This document shows, piece after piece, positions 17,769 to 25,412 of a stretch of DNA of 64,000 bases; the first letter of the stretch is position 1; each line of letters opens with the position of its first letter. The notes under the pieces were generated by a model. That model was not told the origin of the DNA and did no database searches. It saw nothing but the letters and a program-made list of their open reading frames with translations. The stretch covers positions 124,001 to 188,000 of the forward strand of contig NZ_JAFCJT010000012.1 of NCBI RefSeq assembly GCF_018130785.1. Direction: 5' to 3'. Source of the stretch: Bradyrhizobium liaoningense (GTDB taxonomy: Bacteria > Pseudomonadota > Alphaproteobacteria > Rhizobiales > Xanthobacteraceae). The translations under genes were made by a program, and so were the position numbers.

Positions 17769-18341
17769 ATGAACGCCAGGTTTGACCGGATCGGGTGGGG
17801 ACGTTTCGCCGGGAGCGGCGAGCGCCTGGCGCGGGCTGTGACGATCGCGAGCGTCACGTTTGGGCGAAGCCTGCTCTGGCTACTGGCGGCGATCATCGTC
17901 GGCTGCGGTGTGTGGATGATGCTGCCGCTCTCCAAAGGCAACAGCACCGAGCCGGTGAAGCCTGACGTGGCAGCGGTCGAACCGGCGCCTCCGGGCAGTA
18001 CGGCAGCGGCGGTCCCGCCGATTGCCGAAGCTCAGGCTCCCATTGCGGCAGAACTCGATCGCCTCAAGATTTCATCGCAGACCTGGCGCCGTGGTGGACT
18101 CGGCTCGAAGGCGCTGGTGACGTTCACGCTGCGAAACGACAATGACTATGCCGTAAGGGATCTGGAGATCGTCTGCGCGTTCACCCGGCGCGATGGCAGT
18201 CATCTCACCGATCGAAGCCGCATGCTGGCCGACACGGTAATGATGAAGAGCCGCAAGACCTTTGCGCGTATTCCTGTCGGCTTCATCAACGTTAATGCCG
18301 ATCAGGCGAAGTGTTCGCTGGTCGCAGCGCGGCGCGCGTAA
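17769..18341 (+). CDS. Inner-membrane-anchored hypothetical protein
   Basis: 190 residues. A basic N-terminal segment, one transmembrane helix (about 34-52, LLWLLAAIIVGCGVWMMLPL), an Ala/Pro/Val-rich linker (about 55-95), and a C-terminal domain of about 95 residues with a beta-strand pattern (KALVTFTLRNDNDYAVRDLE) that resembles FxLYD/DUF3426-like Ig-type domains. The topology is cytoplasmic N-terminus with the domain in the periplasm. No clear Shine-Dalgarno is seen. Function unknown. Confidence 0.65.
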   Translation: MNARFDRIGWGRFAGSGERLARAVTIASVTFGRSLLWLLAAIIVGCGVWMMLPLSKGNSTEPVKPDVAAVEPAPPGSTAAAVPPIAEAQAPIAAELDRLKISSQTWRRGGLGSKALVTFTLRNDNDYAVRDLEIVCAFTRRDGSHLTDRSRMLADTVMMKSRKTFARIPVGFINVNADQAKCSLVAARRA

Positions 18342-18502
18342 CGGCCGGCAGTTCCGGTAGCGGAAAAGTTACTGTCCGCACGTCTTGGCCAAAAAACTTG
18401 ACGTTGCCATTTGAACCAAGGGCCGGGTTCAGGAACCAATCAGAGTATCGCCTGTTAAGGCGGAGAGCCCACGCGGGGATTGCGGGGGGCGGAGTGCGGC
18501 CA

Positions 18503-18991
18503 ATGCCCATCTTTCGGTATTTCATGTTTGTCGGCGGAGCGTTGCTCGCACTGCTGTTTGCGGTGAACTTCGTCGTGCCGGCCTCGCCCTTGGCGCCAGC
18601 CGTCGCGACCGCAAGCAACGACCAGCCGTCGATCCGGATCCGGTCCGATCGCCATCTGCCCGAGCGTGTCGTGTTCGACACCAGCCAGCCGACGATCGCC
18701 CCGCCTGCGGTGAAGACCGCTGCCGTCGTTGCGCCTCAGCCGCCGGATACCGCGTCGGCAGCGGCCCTCGCAGAGATGTCGGCCAAGGCGCGGGTGCGCG
18801 AGACCTTTGCCCAGTTTACGCCTGGTTCGAAGGCCGACGCCGCCAAGAAGCCGCAGGCCCAGGCTCAGCCCAAGCGTAAGGTCGCCAGAGCGCATCCAGC
18901 CCCGCAATATCAATATGGTGTGCCACAGTATGGCCGGCCGATGATGGTGGCGCAGCAGCCCCATTTCGGTCTCTTCAATACGACCTGGTGA
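18503..18991 (+). CDS. Small exported/anchored hypothetical protein
   Basis: 162 residues from the ATG at 18503, which follows GGAG and starts right at a hydrophobic helix (FMFVGGALLALLFAVNFVVP). The rest is Ala/Pro/Gln-rich with a basic stretch (PKRKVARAHP) and a Tyr/Gln/Pro tail (QYQYGVPQYGRPMM). This is typical of low-complexity envelope proteins of this group. A strong terminator follows 12 bp after the stop. Extending to 18311 would add 64 residues of non-coding character. Confidence 0.68.
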   Translation: MPIFRYFMFVGGALLALLFAVNFVVPASPLAPAVATASNDQPSIRIRSDRHLPERVVFDTSQPTIAPPAVKTAAVVAPQPPDTASAAALAEMSAKARVRETFAQFTPGSKADAAKKPQAQAQPKRKVARAHPAPQYQYGVPQYGRPMMVAQQPHFGLFNTTW

Positions 18992-19003
18992 GGGCGCCTC
19001 TGG

Positions 19004-19039
19004 CCCGTCTCGAAATGAGACGGGTAGGGCTTTTTATTG
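19004..19039 (+). terminator. Rho-independent terminator
   Basis: CCCGTCTC (19004-19011) and GAGACGGG (19017-19024) form a perfect 8-bp stem with loop GAAAT. TAGGGCTTTTTATT follows. It ends the gene at 18503. Confidence 0.85.
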
Positions 19040-19143
19040 GTCAGTCTCTCTGCTAATTCGAACCCGTCCGAACGGCGCCCCGATGTGCTGGCATGCCAGC
19101 CGCGGTCCACGCTTCTCGGTTGCGGCCCCATACACGGGCCAGG

Positions 19144-19220
19144 GCGCTCGTAGCTCAGCTGGATAGAGCATCGGATTTCGATTCCGAGGGTCGGGAGTTC
19201 GAATCTCTCCGAGCGCGCCA
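19144..19220 (+). tRNA. tRNA-Arg (anticodon TCG)
   Basis: A 77-base cloverleaf. The acceptor stem GCGCTCG pairs with CGAGCGC, the discriminator is G and CCA is encoded. The D-arm reads GCTCAGCTGGATAGAGC, the anticodon arm TCGGA-TTTCGAT-TCCGA places TCG at positions 34-36, and the T-arm has GTTCGAATC. No integrase or duplicated 3' end is seen beside it, so there is no sign that it serves as an integration site here. Confidence 0.96.
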
Positions 19221-19270
19221 CTTGCCAGGCCGGAGCCTCGAGGCCCGGCTGGCTCGATCCGCAGGTTCCC

Positions 19271-19423
19271 TTACTTACCCTGGATCTTCAGCCCGTTGGG
19301 CCCGACATTAATCTGCAGGCCGTCGGGCTGCTTTTTCGCCTGGTAGAGATTGTAGCCGAGCACGGCTGCCGTGACGACCAGAGCGCCGATGATCAGAAAT
19401 AACAGATTGCGGCTGATGGACAT
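19271..19423 (-). CDS. 50-residue single-pass membrane protein
   Basis: MSISRNLLFLIIGALVVTAA begins a 50-residue protein with one helix (about 7-26) and a polar tail that ends GLQINVGPNGLKIQGK. The ATG at 19423 has AGGGAAAAG just upstream; the longer reading frame to 19591 is not protein-like. Such short membrane proteins are common and conserved in this bacterial group. The tail pattern (INVGPNGLKIQ) is beta-like. Function unknown. Confidence 0.8.
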   Translation of the reverse strand: MSISRNLLFLIIGALVVTAAVLGYNLYQAKKQPDGLQINVGPNGLKIQGK

Positions 19424-19455
19424 TCTTTTCCCTGAACCACTTGGTTGGCGGCGAG

Positions 19456-19483
19456 AAAAACCCCGCGTGTGGGAGGCGCGGGG
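19456..19483 (-). terminator. Rho-independent terminator, minus strand
   Basis: On the minus strand CCCCGCG (19483-19477) pairs with CGCGGGG (19467-19461) and is followed by TTTTT (19460-19456). It lies 128 bp downstream of the AraC-family stop and just before the 50-residue membrane protein, so it probably separates these two minus-strand genes. Confidence 0.8.
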
Positions 19484-19611
19484 TGCTTCGGTGCGCCCCG
19501 GGGCTGGCCGCGGCACACTGCTCGGACTTGCTAACGTGGTTCGAAGGAACTGGTTCCCTGGCGACCCAACGCGCGAGCCCAGGGCGGGCAATCGGCGCTA
19601 CGGCTGTGATG

Positions 19612-20634
19612 TCAGCGTGCGGAAAAGCAGGTGTGCCGGGCCCGTGCCAGCGTGTCGGAGGGCGCTTCGTGGAACGCCGCGCGGTAGGCCGCGGCAAACT
19701 CGCCGAGGTGATGAAATCCCTGGGCGCGAGCGCATGTAGCGACCGTCGCGCCGCCGCCCTTGAGGAGCCGCGAGCGCGTGGCCCACAGCCGCTTCAGGCG
19801 GATGTATTGATGCAGACTCATGCCGCGCACCTTGCTCACCGCGCCGCCGAGCGTTCGGACCGAGACACCGAATTCTCCGGCGAGATTGGCCGTGTAGATC
19901 GGAGCGGTCGGATAGGCTGCGACGTAATCGTCGATCTGCTGCACGAGCCTGGCCGATCGCGCACCTGCATTCGGGGCGGTGCGATCAGACGACGGGTCGA
20001 TTTGAAACAGGTCGTCGAAGGCGAGCAGCAGGCCTTCCTGGAGATGCGCGGCGACCTCTGTGGTTTCGAACATGTGCGGCTCGACCGACGCGGTACGCAG
20101 AATGTCTTGCACAAGCTGCCGCGCGTAGAGATGCGCTGCCGGGTCTGCGACGCGAACCCACAATGCGTCCGCGCGATTGAACCAGCCGCGATCCCTGAGT
20201 GAGGGCGAGAACATGATCAGCGCATGATGATTGATCTGGGGTTCGACGAAATGGCACTCGTGCTTGCCGCGTAGGGCTATGAAGAAGCGCGAGTCGATAT
20301 CCATCCCGCTCGAGCTGGCTCGCAAGTCGTCGGTCATCGGGAGGATCACCATGCCGCCCGGCGCGCGATAGGCGGTATCGAGGATGCGCGCAAAGGACCT
20401 TGCCACGATGATCCGGCAGTCCGGAAGGTTCACGATCGCGCGCGCCGCTGCGAAATTGGCGACGTCGAGAGGAATGCTCCGGGCATCTTCCAGCGACTCG
20501 GCCGGCCGAAACGCATCGACATCGGTGAATCGAACCAATTGGAGGGCGGAGGATGGGGCGAGAGCGTCGAAGAACATGCGTCTGGCCGGATGCTGCAATG
20601 TGACAAAAAATAAAATTCGATACATCGCAATCAA
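19612..20634 (-). CDS. AraC-family transcriptional regulator
   Basis: 340 residues. The C-terminal 100 residues hold the two helix-turn-helix motifs of AraC/XylS proteins (YTANLAGEFGVSVRTL and ATCARAQGFHHLGEFAAAYR), ending in GEFAAAYRAAFHEAPSDTL. The N-terminal 230 residues resemble the AraC-binding-like sensor (AraC_binding_2) of the OruR/FeaR type. Start is uncertain among Met1, Met4 and Met20; no good Shine-Dalgarno is visible. It is not next to an obvious target operon, so the effector is unknown. Confidence 0.88.
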   Translation of the reverse strand: MIAMYRILFFVTLQHPARRMFFDALAPSSALQLVRFTDVDAFRPAESLEDARSIPLDVANFAAARAIVNLPDCRIIVARSFARILDTAYRAPGGMVILPMTDDLRASSSGMDIDSRFFIALRGKHECHFVEPQINHHALIMFSPSLRDRGWFNRADALWVRVADPAAHLYARQLVQDILRTASVEPHMFETTEVAAHLQEGLLLAFDDLFQIDPSSDRTAPNAGARSARLVQQIDDYVAAYPTAPIYTANLAGEFGVSVRTLGGAVSKVRGMSLHQYIRLKRLWATRSRLLKGGGATVATCARAQGFHHLGEFAAAYRAAFHEAPSDTLARARHTCFSAR

Positions 20635-20722
20635 TGGCGAAACATGACGATTCAGTAAACTGGATTCCGGGCCGTAGTATTGCGGACATCATGCCACGCG
20701 GCGCGGCAGGTCGATGTCACCG

Positions 20723-20911
20723 TCAACGGTCTCGGTTCATCGGTTGGCCTGAGGCGAGGTCGATGAAATGGAGGCGCGTGCAGGCGGGACAGGCGAAGGA
20801 CTCGAAGCTCCGCCCCTCGAGCCTCCGCCCCTCAAGCCTTGGCTGCTTCTCGAGATGCGTTTGCACATTCATGCCCGTCTGGGGGCATCGGAAAACGATG
20901 AAATCCGCCAT
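20723..20911 (-). CDS. Small CxxC zinc-finger-like protein
   Basis: 62 residues starting MADFIVFRCPQTGMNVQ and ending in CPACTRLHFIDLASGQP. The pattern FRCP-x-TGMNVQ...CPACTRLHF with about 30 residues between the Cys groups is a recognisable conserved small-protein family in Bradyrhizobium and relatives; one Cys plus a CPAC pair could bind zinc. The linker contains a perfect five-residue tandem repeat (RLEGR RLEGR) from a 15-bp duplication. Codon positions fit coding. The function of the family is not known to me. Confidence 0.72.
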   Translation of the reverse strand: MADFIVFRCPQTGMNVQTHLEKQPRLEGRRLEGRSFESFACPACTRLHFIDLASGQPMNRDR

Positions 20912-21024
20912 CGACGTAGAATGACGGCACGGCGAATTTCATCTTTGATCTAGATCAGTTTTGGAATCGCTCCACGCAAACCGCGAGCTCGCGAATGGAC
21001 GGCAATACGTGAACTCGCAAAAGC

Positions 21025-21047
21025 GAAGGGGCCCGAGGGGCCCCTTC
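21025..21047 (-). terminator. Hairpin terminator after the Tyr-rich protein gene
   Basis: GAAGGGGCC (21025-21033) and GGCCCCTTC (21039-21047) form a perfect 9-bp stem. On the minus strand the sequence then runs GCTTTTGCG, a short T-run. It lies 6 bp beyond the stop of the gene at 21053. Confidence 0.75.
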
Positions 21048-21052
21048 AGAGA

Positions 21053-21331
21053 TCACCAGCGGCGATAGCGTGGTCCATAATAGCGAGGCCCATAGTAGCG
21101 CGGCCCATACCCATAATATCGGGGGCCATAATACGGCCGCGGGCCGTAATACCCATAATAGTTCGGGCGCCAGAAGCAGCGTCCCCAGGCGTCGCAGACC
21201 ATGCGGACCTGCTCGGCGTCGGAGACCTGCGGCGTCGCAGGTGCTGGCGCGATGGGCATGGCGGACGCCGCCGGCGATGCCATGATGGCACCGAACAGTG
21301 ATCCGGCGACGAGGCCAATCTTCAGATTCAT
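21053..21331 (-). CDS. Secreted Tyr/Gly/Pro-repeat protein
   Basis: 92 residues from the ATG at 21331, which follows GGAAGGAAGAC. A signal peptide (MNLKIGLVAGSLFGAIMASP, cleaved after ASA) precedes a short region with two Cys (MVCDAWGRCFW) and then a Tyr-rich tail of repeated GPRYYG units. The C-W-G-R-C-F pattern with a Tyr-rich tail is a frequent design of small envelope proteins in Bradyrhizobium. Role unknown. Confidence 0.8.
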   Translation of the reverse strand: MNLKIGLVAGSLFGAIMASPAASAMPIAPAPATPQVSDAEQVRMVCDAWGRCFWRPNYYGYYGPRPYYGPRYYGYGPRYYGPRYYGPRYRRW

Positions 21332-21645
21332 GATGTCTTCCTTCCGCTTACGCAATGCAGGATATCGAAGTTGTTCTGATCAAAGTGTGGCAGAACCGAA
21401 ATGTAATGCTGATGAACAAATCTTCAGCTCGTTCGCCGCAGGCCTGACCTTTAGCTCGGCCAAACCATCCCAGGTTCGAGCGCATGACCAATGCAGCGCT
21501 TGCGTTGGCGCTGTCCGGCAGGACATCGCCGCCATCGTTGATCCTGCGCAATTCGCCGGCACGGCTTCGTCCCTAGTCTTGCCGCTGCAGTCAGCCTTTC
21601 GAGCAATTCGAAGAGCAGGCTCGCGAGGTTGCTTGGAGCTGTGCA

Positions 21646-22107
21646 ATGGACAAGATGAGAATAGACAAGGGTGACTGGCTGGTCGTGTGCGACGGGCGCA
21701 AGGCGCTCATTCTGGAAAACCTCGGCGACGAGATGTTTCCAAACCTCCACACCCGGGAGGTGCACGAGCAGCCCAATCCCTCGACCAGTGCGCAAGGGAC
21801 CGACGCGCCGGGCCGGCTGAACGCCGCCGTCGGCGGTGCGCGCAGTTCGGTCGAGCAGACCGATTGGCACGATGAGGTTGAGCGCGCCTTCCTGCGGAGC
21901 CTGGCCGGCCGGCTCGATGCCGCTGTCAGCGCGGGCGAGACCTCGGCCCTGACCATGGTGGCCTCGCCACGCGCGCTCGGCATGATCCGCGCCGACTATT
22001 CGGCCGTGGTGCGCAAGGCGCTTCAGGGCGAGGTCGGCAAGGACCTCGTCAAGCTGCCGGTCTATGAGATCGAGAAGCAATTGCTGCTGTCGGGCGCCGC
22101 TAAATAG
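21646..22107 (+). CDS. Host-attachment protein (Pfam Host_attach family)
   Basis: 153 residues. WLVVCDGRKALILENLGDE at the N-terminus, then a linker, and ALTMVASPRALGMIRADYSA and VYEIEKQLL in the C-terminal half follow the family of proteins first described in Agrobacterium as required for attachment to host cells (PF10116). Structure resembles the eRF1/Pelota central domain, and the biochemical role is not established. TTGGAGC precedes the ATG by seven bases. It is a single gene flanked by small envelope genes. Confidence 0.85.
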   Translation: MDKMRIDKGDWLVVCDGRKALILENLGDEMFPNLHTREVHEQPNPSTSAQGTDAPGRLNAAVGGARSSVEQTDWHDEVERAFLRSLAGRLDAAVSAGETSALTMVASPRALGMIRADYSAVVRKALQGEVGKDLVKLPVYEIEKQLLLSGAAK

Positions 22108-22137
22108 CGGCACCCGCAGAGGACGCGCCAGCGCCCC

Positions 22138-22401
22138 TCAGAAGCAGGGGTGCCGGCGGCGGTCCTGGCCGACATAGGCGGCCGCGCCCTGGTAGCAGTG
22201 GTTGGTCGACGGACCGTCATAAAAGGCGAAGGTGCCGGGGGTCAGGCCGGGTCCGTAATTGTGCAGATAGCTGATCGGGTAGGGCAGCGGGTTGGTGTAG
22301 TAGCGGTGGTACCGGTGGTGCCCCCGCGCCTCCGCGAGGCTGGGGGCGAGGATTGCGGCCGACAGGGCAGCAACCGCGGCAACAAGCTTCAACGTGCTCA
22401 T
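22138..22401 (-). CDS. Small secreted His/Tyr-rich protein
   Basis: 87 residues. A signal peptide (about residues 1-25, ending AEA) is followed by RGHHRYHRYY and a Pro/Tyr-rich region with two Cys (NHCYQG and RHPCF). CGGAGAATCGAG precedes the ATG. It is another member of the small envelope proteins seen in this stretch; no named domain. Confidence 0.78.
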   Translation of the reverse strand: MSTLKLVAAVAALSAAILAPSLAEARGHHRYHRYYTNPLPYPISYLHNYGPGLTPGTFAFYDGPSTNHCYQGAAAYVGQDRRRHPCF

Positions 22402-22444
22402 CTCGATTCTCCGGAACCCGCGCGAATAGATTAGCTGTTTATAG

Positions 22445-22487
22445 CCATTTCGGGCCGCCGGGACACCCGTCCGGCGCCCGGAAATGG
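22445..22487. promoter_or_regulatory. Long imperfect hairpin between divergent small genes
   Basis: CCATTTC (22445-22451) pairs with GAAATGG (22481-22487), and inside it GGGC/GCCC and GCCGG/CCGGC pair with one bulge, giving a stem of about 16 bp. It lies 44 bp upstream of the minus-strand secreted-protein start, in that gene's likely leader or promoter. The rest of the 300-bp gap up to 22702 shows no gene. Confidence 0.5.
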
Positions 22488-22701
22488 GGGCTAATCCCGC
22501 AGATTCCCGGGCAGGTGTGACAGAATTGCCGGAAGCCGGGGCGAAGGCTGCCCATTTTTGGCCTTTTCGGGATGCTTAACGAAATTCCCACACAAGTATG
22601 ACCAAAGAGAATTCGCTTAAGAATCCTGTCGCCGGTCCCAGGGATCATCTCGCGGGTCCTTCGAGGCCGGTCCATTCCTGAAGGCTTTCGCCGTCACAAC
22701 C

Positions 22702-23148
22702 ATGCGCATCACGCTTTTGAGCCTGCTGTTGCTCTCCATCGCCGCCGCCACGCCGGCGCGCGCCGAGTTGCATATCACCCGCGACCACGGCGGCTACGTC
22801 GAGGAGTACAAGGCCAAGTACAAGCGCGTCCGCGAGAAGGGTGAGCGCGTCATCATCGACGGCATCTGCAATTCGGCTTGCACCCTGGTGCTCGGCATCG
22901 TGCCAATGAACAAGATCTGCGTGACGCCGCGCGCCAGCCTCGGCTTCCACCAGGCCTATTACGACAAGGCCTTCACCTTCGGCATCAAGGTCACCAGCGC
23001 GGAGGGGACGTCCGACCTGATGTCCTACTACCCCAGCGCGGTGAAGGACTGGATCCGCCGCAATGGCGGGCTCACCACCGACATGAAGAAGATCAAGAAC
23101 GGGGTCGAGCTCTGGAAGATCATCGACCCCTGTCCGGAAGAATGGTGA
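22702..23148 (+). CDS. Secreted ClpP/crotonase-fold-like protein
   Basis: 148 residues with a signal peptide (1-21, ARA|E). The segment IIDGICNSACTLVLG (51-65) with Ser58, then ASLGFHQAYY with His83, is the pattern of periplasmic ClpP-like proteins; Ser-to-His spacing is 25 residues, as for S97 and H122 in E. coli ClpP. A third acidic residue is not certain (D116 and D127 are candidates). A further Cys pair (C56/C60) and C73 may form disulfides. It may be a peptidase or a catalytically idle relative. No clear Shine-Dalgarno; a +2-strand gene with no obvious operon partner. Confidence 0.7.
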   Translation: MRITLLSLLLLSIAAATPARAELHITRDHGGYVEEYKAKYKRVREKGERVIIDGICNSACTLVLGIVPMNKICVTPRASLGFHQAYYDKAFTFGIKVTSAEGTSDLMSYYPSAVKDWIRRNGGLTTDMKKIKNGVELWKIIDPCPEEW

Positions 23149-23267
23149 GCGGCTGAGCTGAACCGCCGCGGTTCGTCGCAGCGCAGCATCGCGAAGAACG
23201 AAAACCCGCCGCAGGTCCCCGAAATTCGCATTGCCGCGCAGGCCCCGGTCGGGCAATGAGGGCGGCA

Positions 23268-24140
23268 ATGAACCATAATCAAGAAGCCCTGACCGCCCGC
23301 GCCGCGCCGATCCTGTTCGTCGTGCTCTGGAGCACCGGATTCATCGGCACCAAATACGTCATCAACAATGCCGATCCCTTGACCTATCTCGCCATCCGCA
23401 TGGCGATCGTGGTCGGCCTGATGGCGATCATCGCAAGCATTGCGCGACCGAAATGGCCGGACCGTGTCGACGTCGCGCATAGCGCTGTTGCCGGCATTCT
23501 CGTCCACGGCTTCTATCTCGGCGGCACGGCGATTGCGATCGCGCATTCGATCCCGGCCGGACTCTCGGCGCTGATTCCGGGCCTTCAGCCGATCCTGACC
23601 TCGACCATCGCCAACCGCTGGCTCGGCGAACGCGTGACGCCGGTGCAATGGGCGGGGCTCGTGCTTGGCCTCGGCGGCGTGATGCTGATCCTGCACGGCC
23701 GCCCCATGACCGGCGAAGCCGGGCTCGGCTGGCTCGCCTCGGTGGTCTCGCTGATCAGCATCACGCTCGGCACGCTCTATCAGCGCCGCTACTGCAACCA
23801 CATCGACTGGCGCGCCGGCAATCTCGTGCAATATGTGGCCGTCACCGTCTTCTTTGCGGTCGGCGCCTTCCTGTTCGAAGACCGCGTGGTGCACTGGACG
23901 CGGGAGTTCGTGCTCGCGCTCGGCTGGCTCGCCGTGGCGCTCTCGATCGGATCGATCGGGCTGTTGTACTGGCTGATCCGGCACGCTGCGGCGACCTCGG
24001 TTGCAAGCCTGTTCTACCTGGTGCCCGCCGTCACGGCGCTGATGGCCTATCTGCTGTTCGGCGAGAAGCTCGATGCGCTGGCGATTGCCGGCATGGCGAT
24101 GTGCGCGGCAGCGGTGTTCGTGGTCAACCGGCGCTTCTAG
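23268..24140 (+). CDS. EamA/DMT-family transporter
   Basis: 290 residues, ten helices in two EamA repeats; starts PILFVVLWSTGFIGTKYVI, the DMT signature, and ends in the usual (F)VVNRRF tail. GAGGGCGGCA before the ATG at 23268 supports this start over the ATG at 23256. It is not closely related to the DMT protein at 12317 by eye. Probable metabolite exporter; substrate unknown. Confidence 0.88.
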   Translation: MNHNQEALTARAAPILFVVLWSTGFIGTKYVINNADPLTYLAIRMAIVVGLMAIIASIARPKWPDRVDVAHSAVAGILVHGFYLGGTAIAIAHSIPAGLSALIPGLQPILTSTIANRWLGERVTPVQWAGLVLGLGGVMLILHGRPMTGEAGLGWLASVVSLISITLGTLYQRRYCNHIDWRAGNLVQYVAVTVFFAVGAFLFEDRVVHWTREFVLALGWLAVALSIGSIGLLYWLIRHAAATSVASLFYLVPAVTALMAYLLFGEKLDALAIAGMAMCAAAVFVVNRRF

Positions 24141-24237
24141 GCAGGCAGGCTAGTACGTCGGAATACATCCCTGACGTGCGGCGCGCGCTCGTGTTAGGCT
24201 GGACTGATTTCAGCTTCCCTTTCACACGGTGATTTCC

Positions 24238-24984
24238 ATGAAAAAAGCGCGGCGCGCACTGCTCGGCAGATCCTTGAGGCCGGTCCGGATTGCCTGCATC
24301 AACTACGCAGAGGAGATGATGAGCGAACGGATGATGGGAAGGCTCACGGCGGCGCTCCAGAAATGCTACGACGAGCATTTCCTACCGGTCTGGGGTTATC
24401 CCATCGACCTCGACGTCACCCGAAAGCCGAAGCCGACGGACTGGCAGCTGCTCTACTTTGACGACGCTACCCACAAGAACTTCCTCGGGCGGCACGAGCT
24501 AACGCATCGTGGCCAGCCGATCTCAAAGATCTTTCTGAAGGCACTCGGCGAGGACGATCCGGTCAGCCTGGCGGCATCACACGAACTGTTCGAGATGGTT
24601 CTCGATCCCATGGCCAATCTGTGGGCCGACAAGACCCGGCACACCCAATATGCCTACGAGGTCTGCGACGCCGTGGAAGAGGAGTCTTTTCTCGTCAACG
24701 GCTTTCCGATGTCGAACTTCGTCTATCCCTCCTGGTTCGAGCCGTTCGAGCATCCCCGCGGCACCAAATTCGACCATATGGGATCGCTCAAGGCGCCGTT
24801 CTCGATGACGGAAGGCGGCTATGTCATCAAGAAGGTCAACGGCCGGAAGGTGATCAAGCAGTTTGGCTCACCCGAGAAGAGGAGGCGCTTCGCGAAGGAG
24901 GACCGGCGCGGCCATCGTAGCGAATTTCGCGATCCGAAGGGAGAGCATCACCCGGGCCGGCGCGCAGCCAAGCGGCGAGGGTAG
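24238..24984 (+). CDS. Putative metallopeptidase-like protein with SHELxExxxDP motif
   Basis: 248 residues. SHELFEMVLDP gives H115, E116, E119 and D123, followed by YAYEVCDAVEEESFLVNGFPMSNFV, the order seen in an uncharacterised bacterial family with conserved SHE-x2-E-x3-DP and EVCD motifs. An HExxE arrangement suggests a metal site, but hydrolase activity is not shown. The last 40 residues are very basic (EKRRRRFAKED...RRAAKRRG), perhaps for nucleic-acid or surface binding. ATG 24238 was preferred to a GTG three codons upstream. It is a soluble protein with no signal peptide. Confidence 0.68.
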   Translation: MKKARRALLGRSLRPVRIACINYAEEMMSERMMGRLTAALQKCYDEHFLPVWGYPIDLDVTRKPKPTDWQLLYFDDATHKNFLGRHELTHRGQPISKIFLKALGEDDPVSLAASHELFEMVLDPMANLWADKTRHTQYAYEVCDAVEEESFLVNGFPMSNFVYPSWFEPFEHPRGTKFDHMGSLKAPFSMTEGGYVIKKVNGRKVIKQFGSPEKRRRFAKEDRRGHRSEFRDPKGEHHPGRRAAKRRG

Positions 24985-24993
24985 GGATAAGAG

Positions 24994-25025
24994 AGGTCTC
25001 CGGGCGCCCCCGCACCCGGAGACCT
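24994..25025. terminator. Bidirectional hairpin between convergent genes
   Basis: AGGTCTCCGGG (24994-25004) and CCCGGAGACCT (25015-25025) form a perfect 11-bp stem with a 10-base loop. The hairpin lies 10 bp after the metallopeptidase-like gene and 15 bp after the end of the H1-like gene on the other strand. No strong T-run follows. Confidence 0.75.
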
Positions 25026-25040
25026 GCTCGAGCGTGGCGA

Positions 25041-25346
25041 TCAGCGCTTGGCCTTCTTTTTCGACTTGGCGGTCTTCTTGGCAGACTTCTTCGCGGACTT
25101 CCTGGTGGCCTTCTTTGCAGCCTTCTTGGCCGCTTTCTTCGACGACTTTTTTGCCTTCTTCGCAGATTTCTTGGACGCCTTCTTGGTTTTCTTCTTGGAA
25201 GCCTTCTTCGGCGCTACTTTCTTCGCGACCTTCTTGGCGGCTTTCCCGACCTTCTTGACGGCCGTGACTGCGGCTTCCCCGGTCGCTTCCACGGCGGTGG
25301 TGATCGTGTCCATCGCCTGTTCGGTGATCGGCTTCTCGTCGTCCAT
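25041..25346 (-). CDS. Histone H1-like Lys/Ala-rich protein
   Basis: 101 residues. About 35 acidic/neutral N-terminal residues (MDDEKPITEQAMDTITTAVE) precede a tail made almost only of Lys, Ala, Ser and Thr in KKA, KKS and AKKA units, ending KSKKKAKR. This is the composition of bacterial H1-like proteins (Hc1/BpH1/AlgP type), which bind DNA or polyanions. The ATG at 25346 follows GGGGGACG; the GTG at 25358 has no ribosome site. The Lys codons are mostly AAG, in keeping with the host GC content. Confidence 0.82.
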   Translation of the reverse strand: MDDEKPITEQAMDTITTAVEATGEAAVTAVKKVGKAAKKVAKKVAPKKASKKKTKKASKKSAKKAKKSSKKAAKKAAKKATRKSAKKSAKKTAKSKKKAKR

Positions 25347-25412
25347 ATCGTCCCCCACGGTTTGTATGGAGCGATGACGATAGCGGGTTTCAAGATTGTG
25401 TCAAAGCAACGC

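Noticed and set aside
19144..19270. tRNA-Arg as an integration site
   Set aside because: No integrase and no duplicate of the tRNA 3' end nearby.
19093..19311. 72-codon plus-strand frame over the tRNA gene
   Set aside because: Overlaps tRNA-Arg and contains only its translation; not a protein gene.
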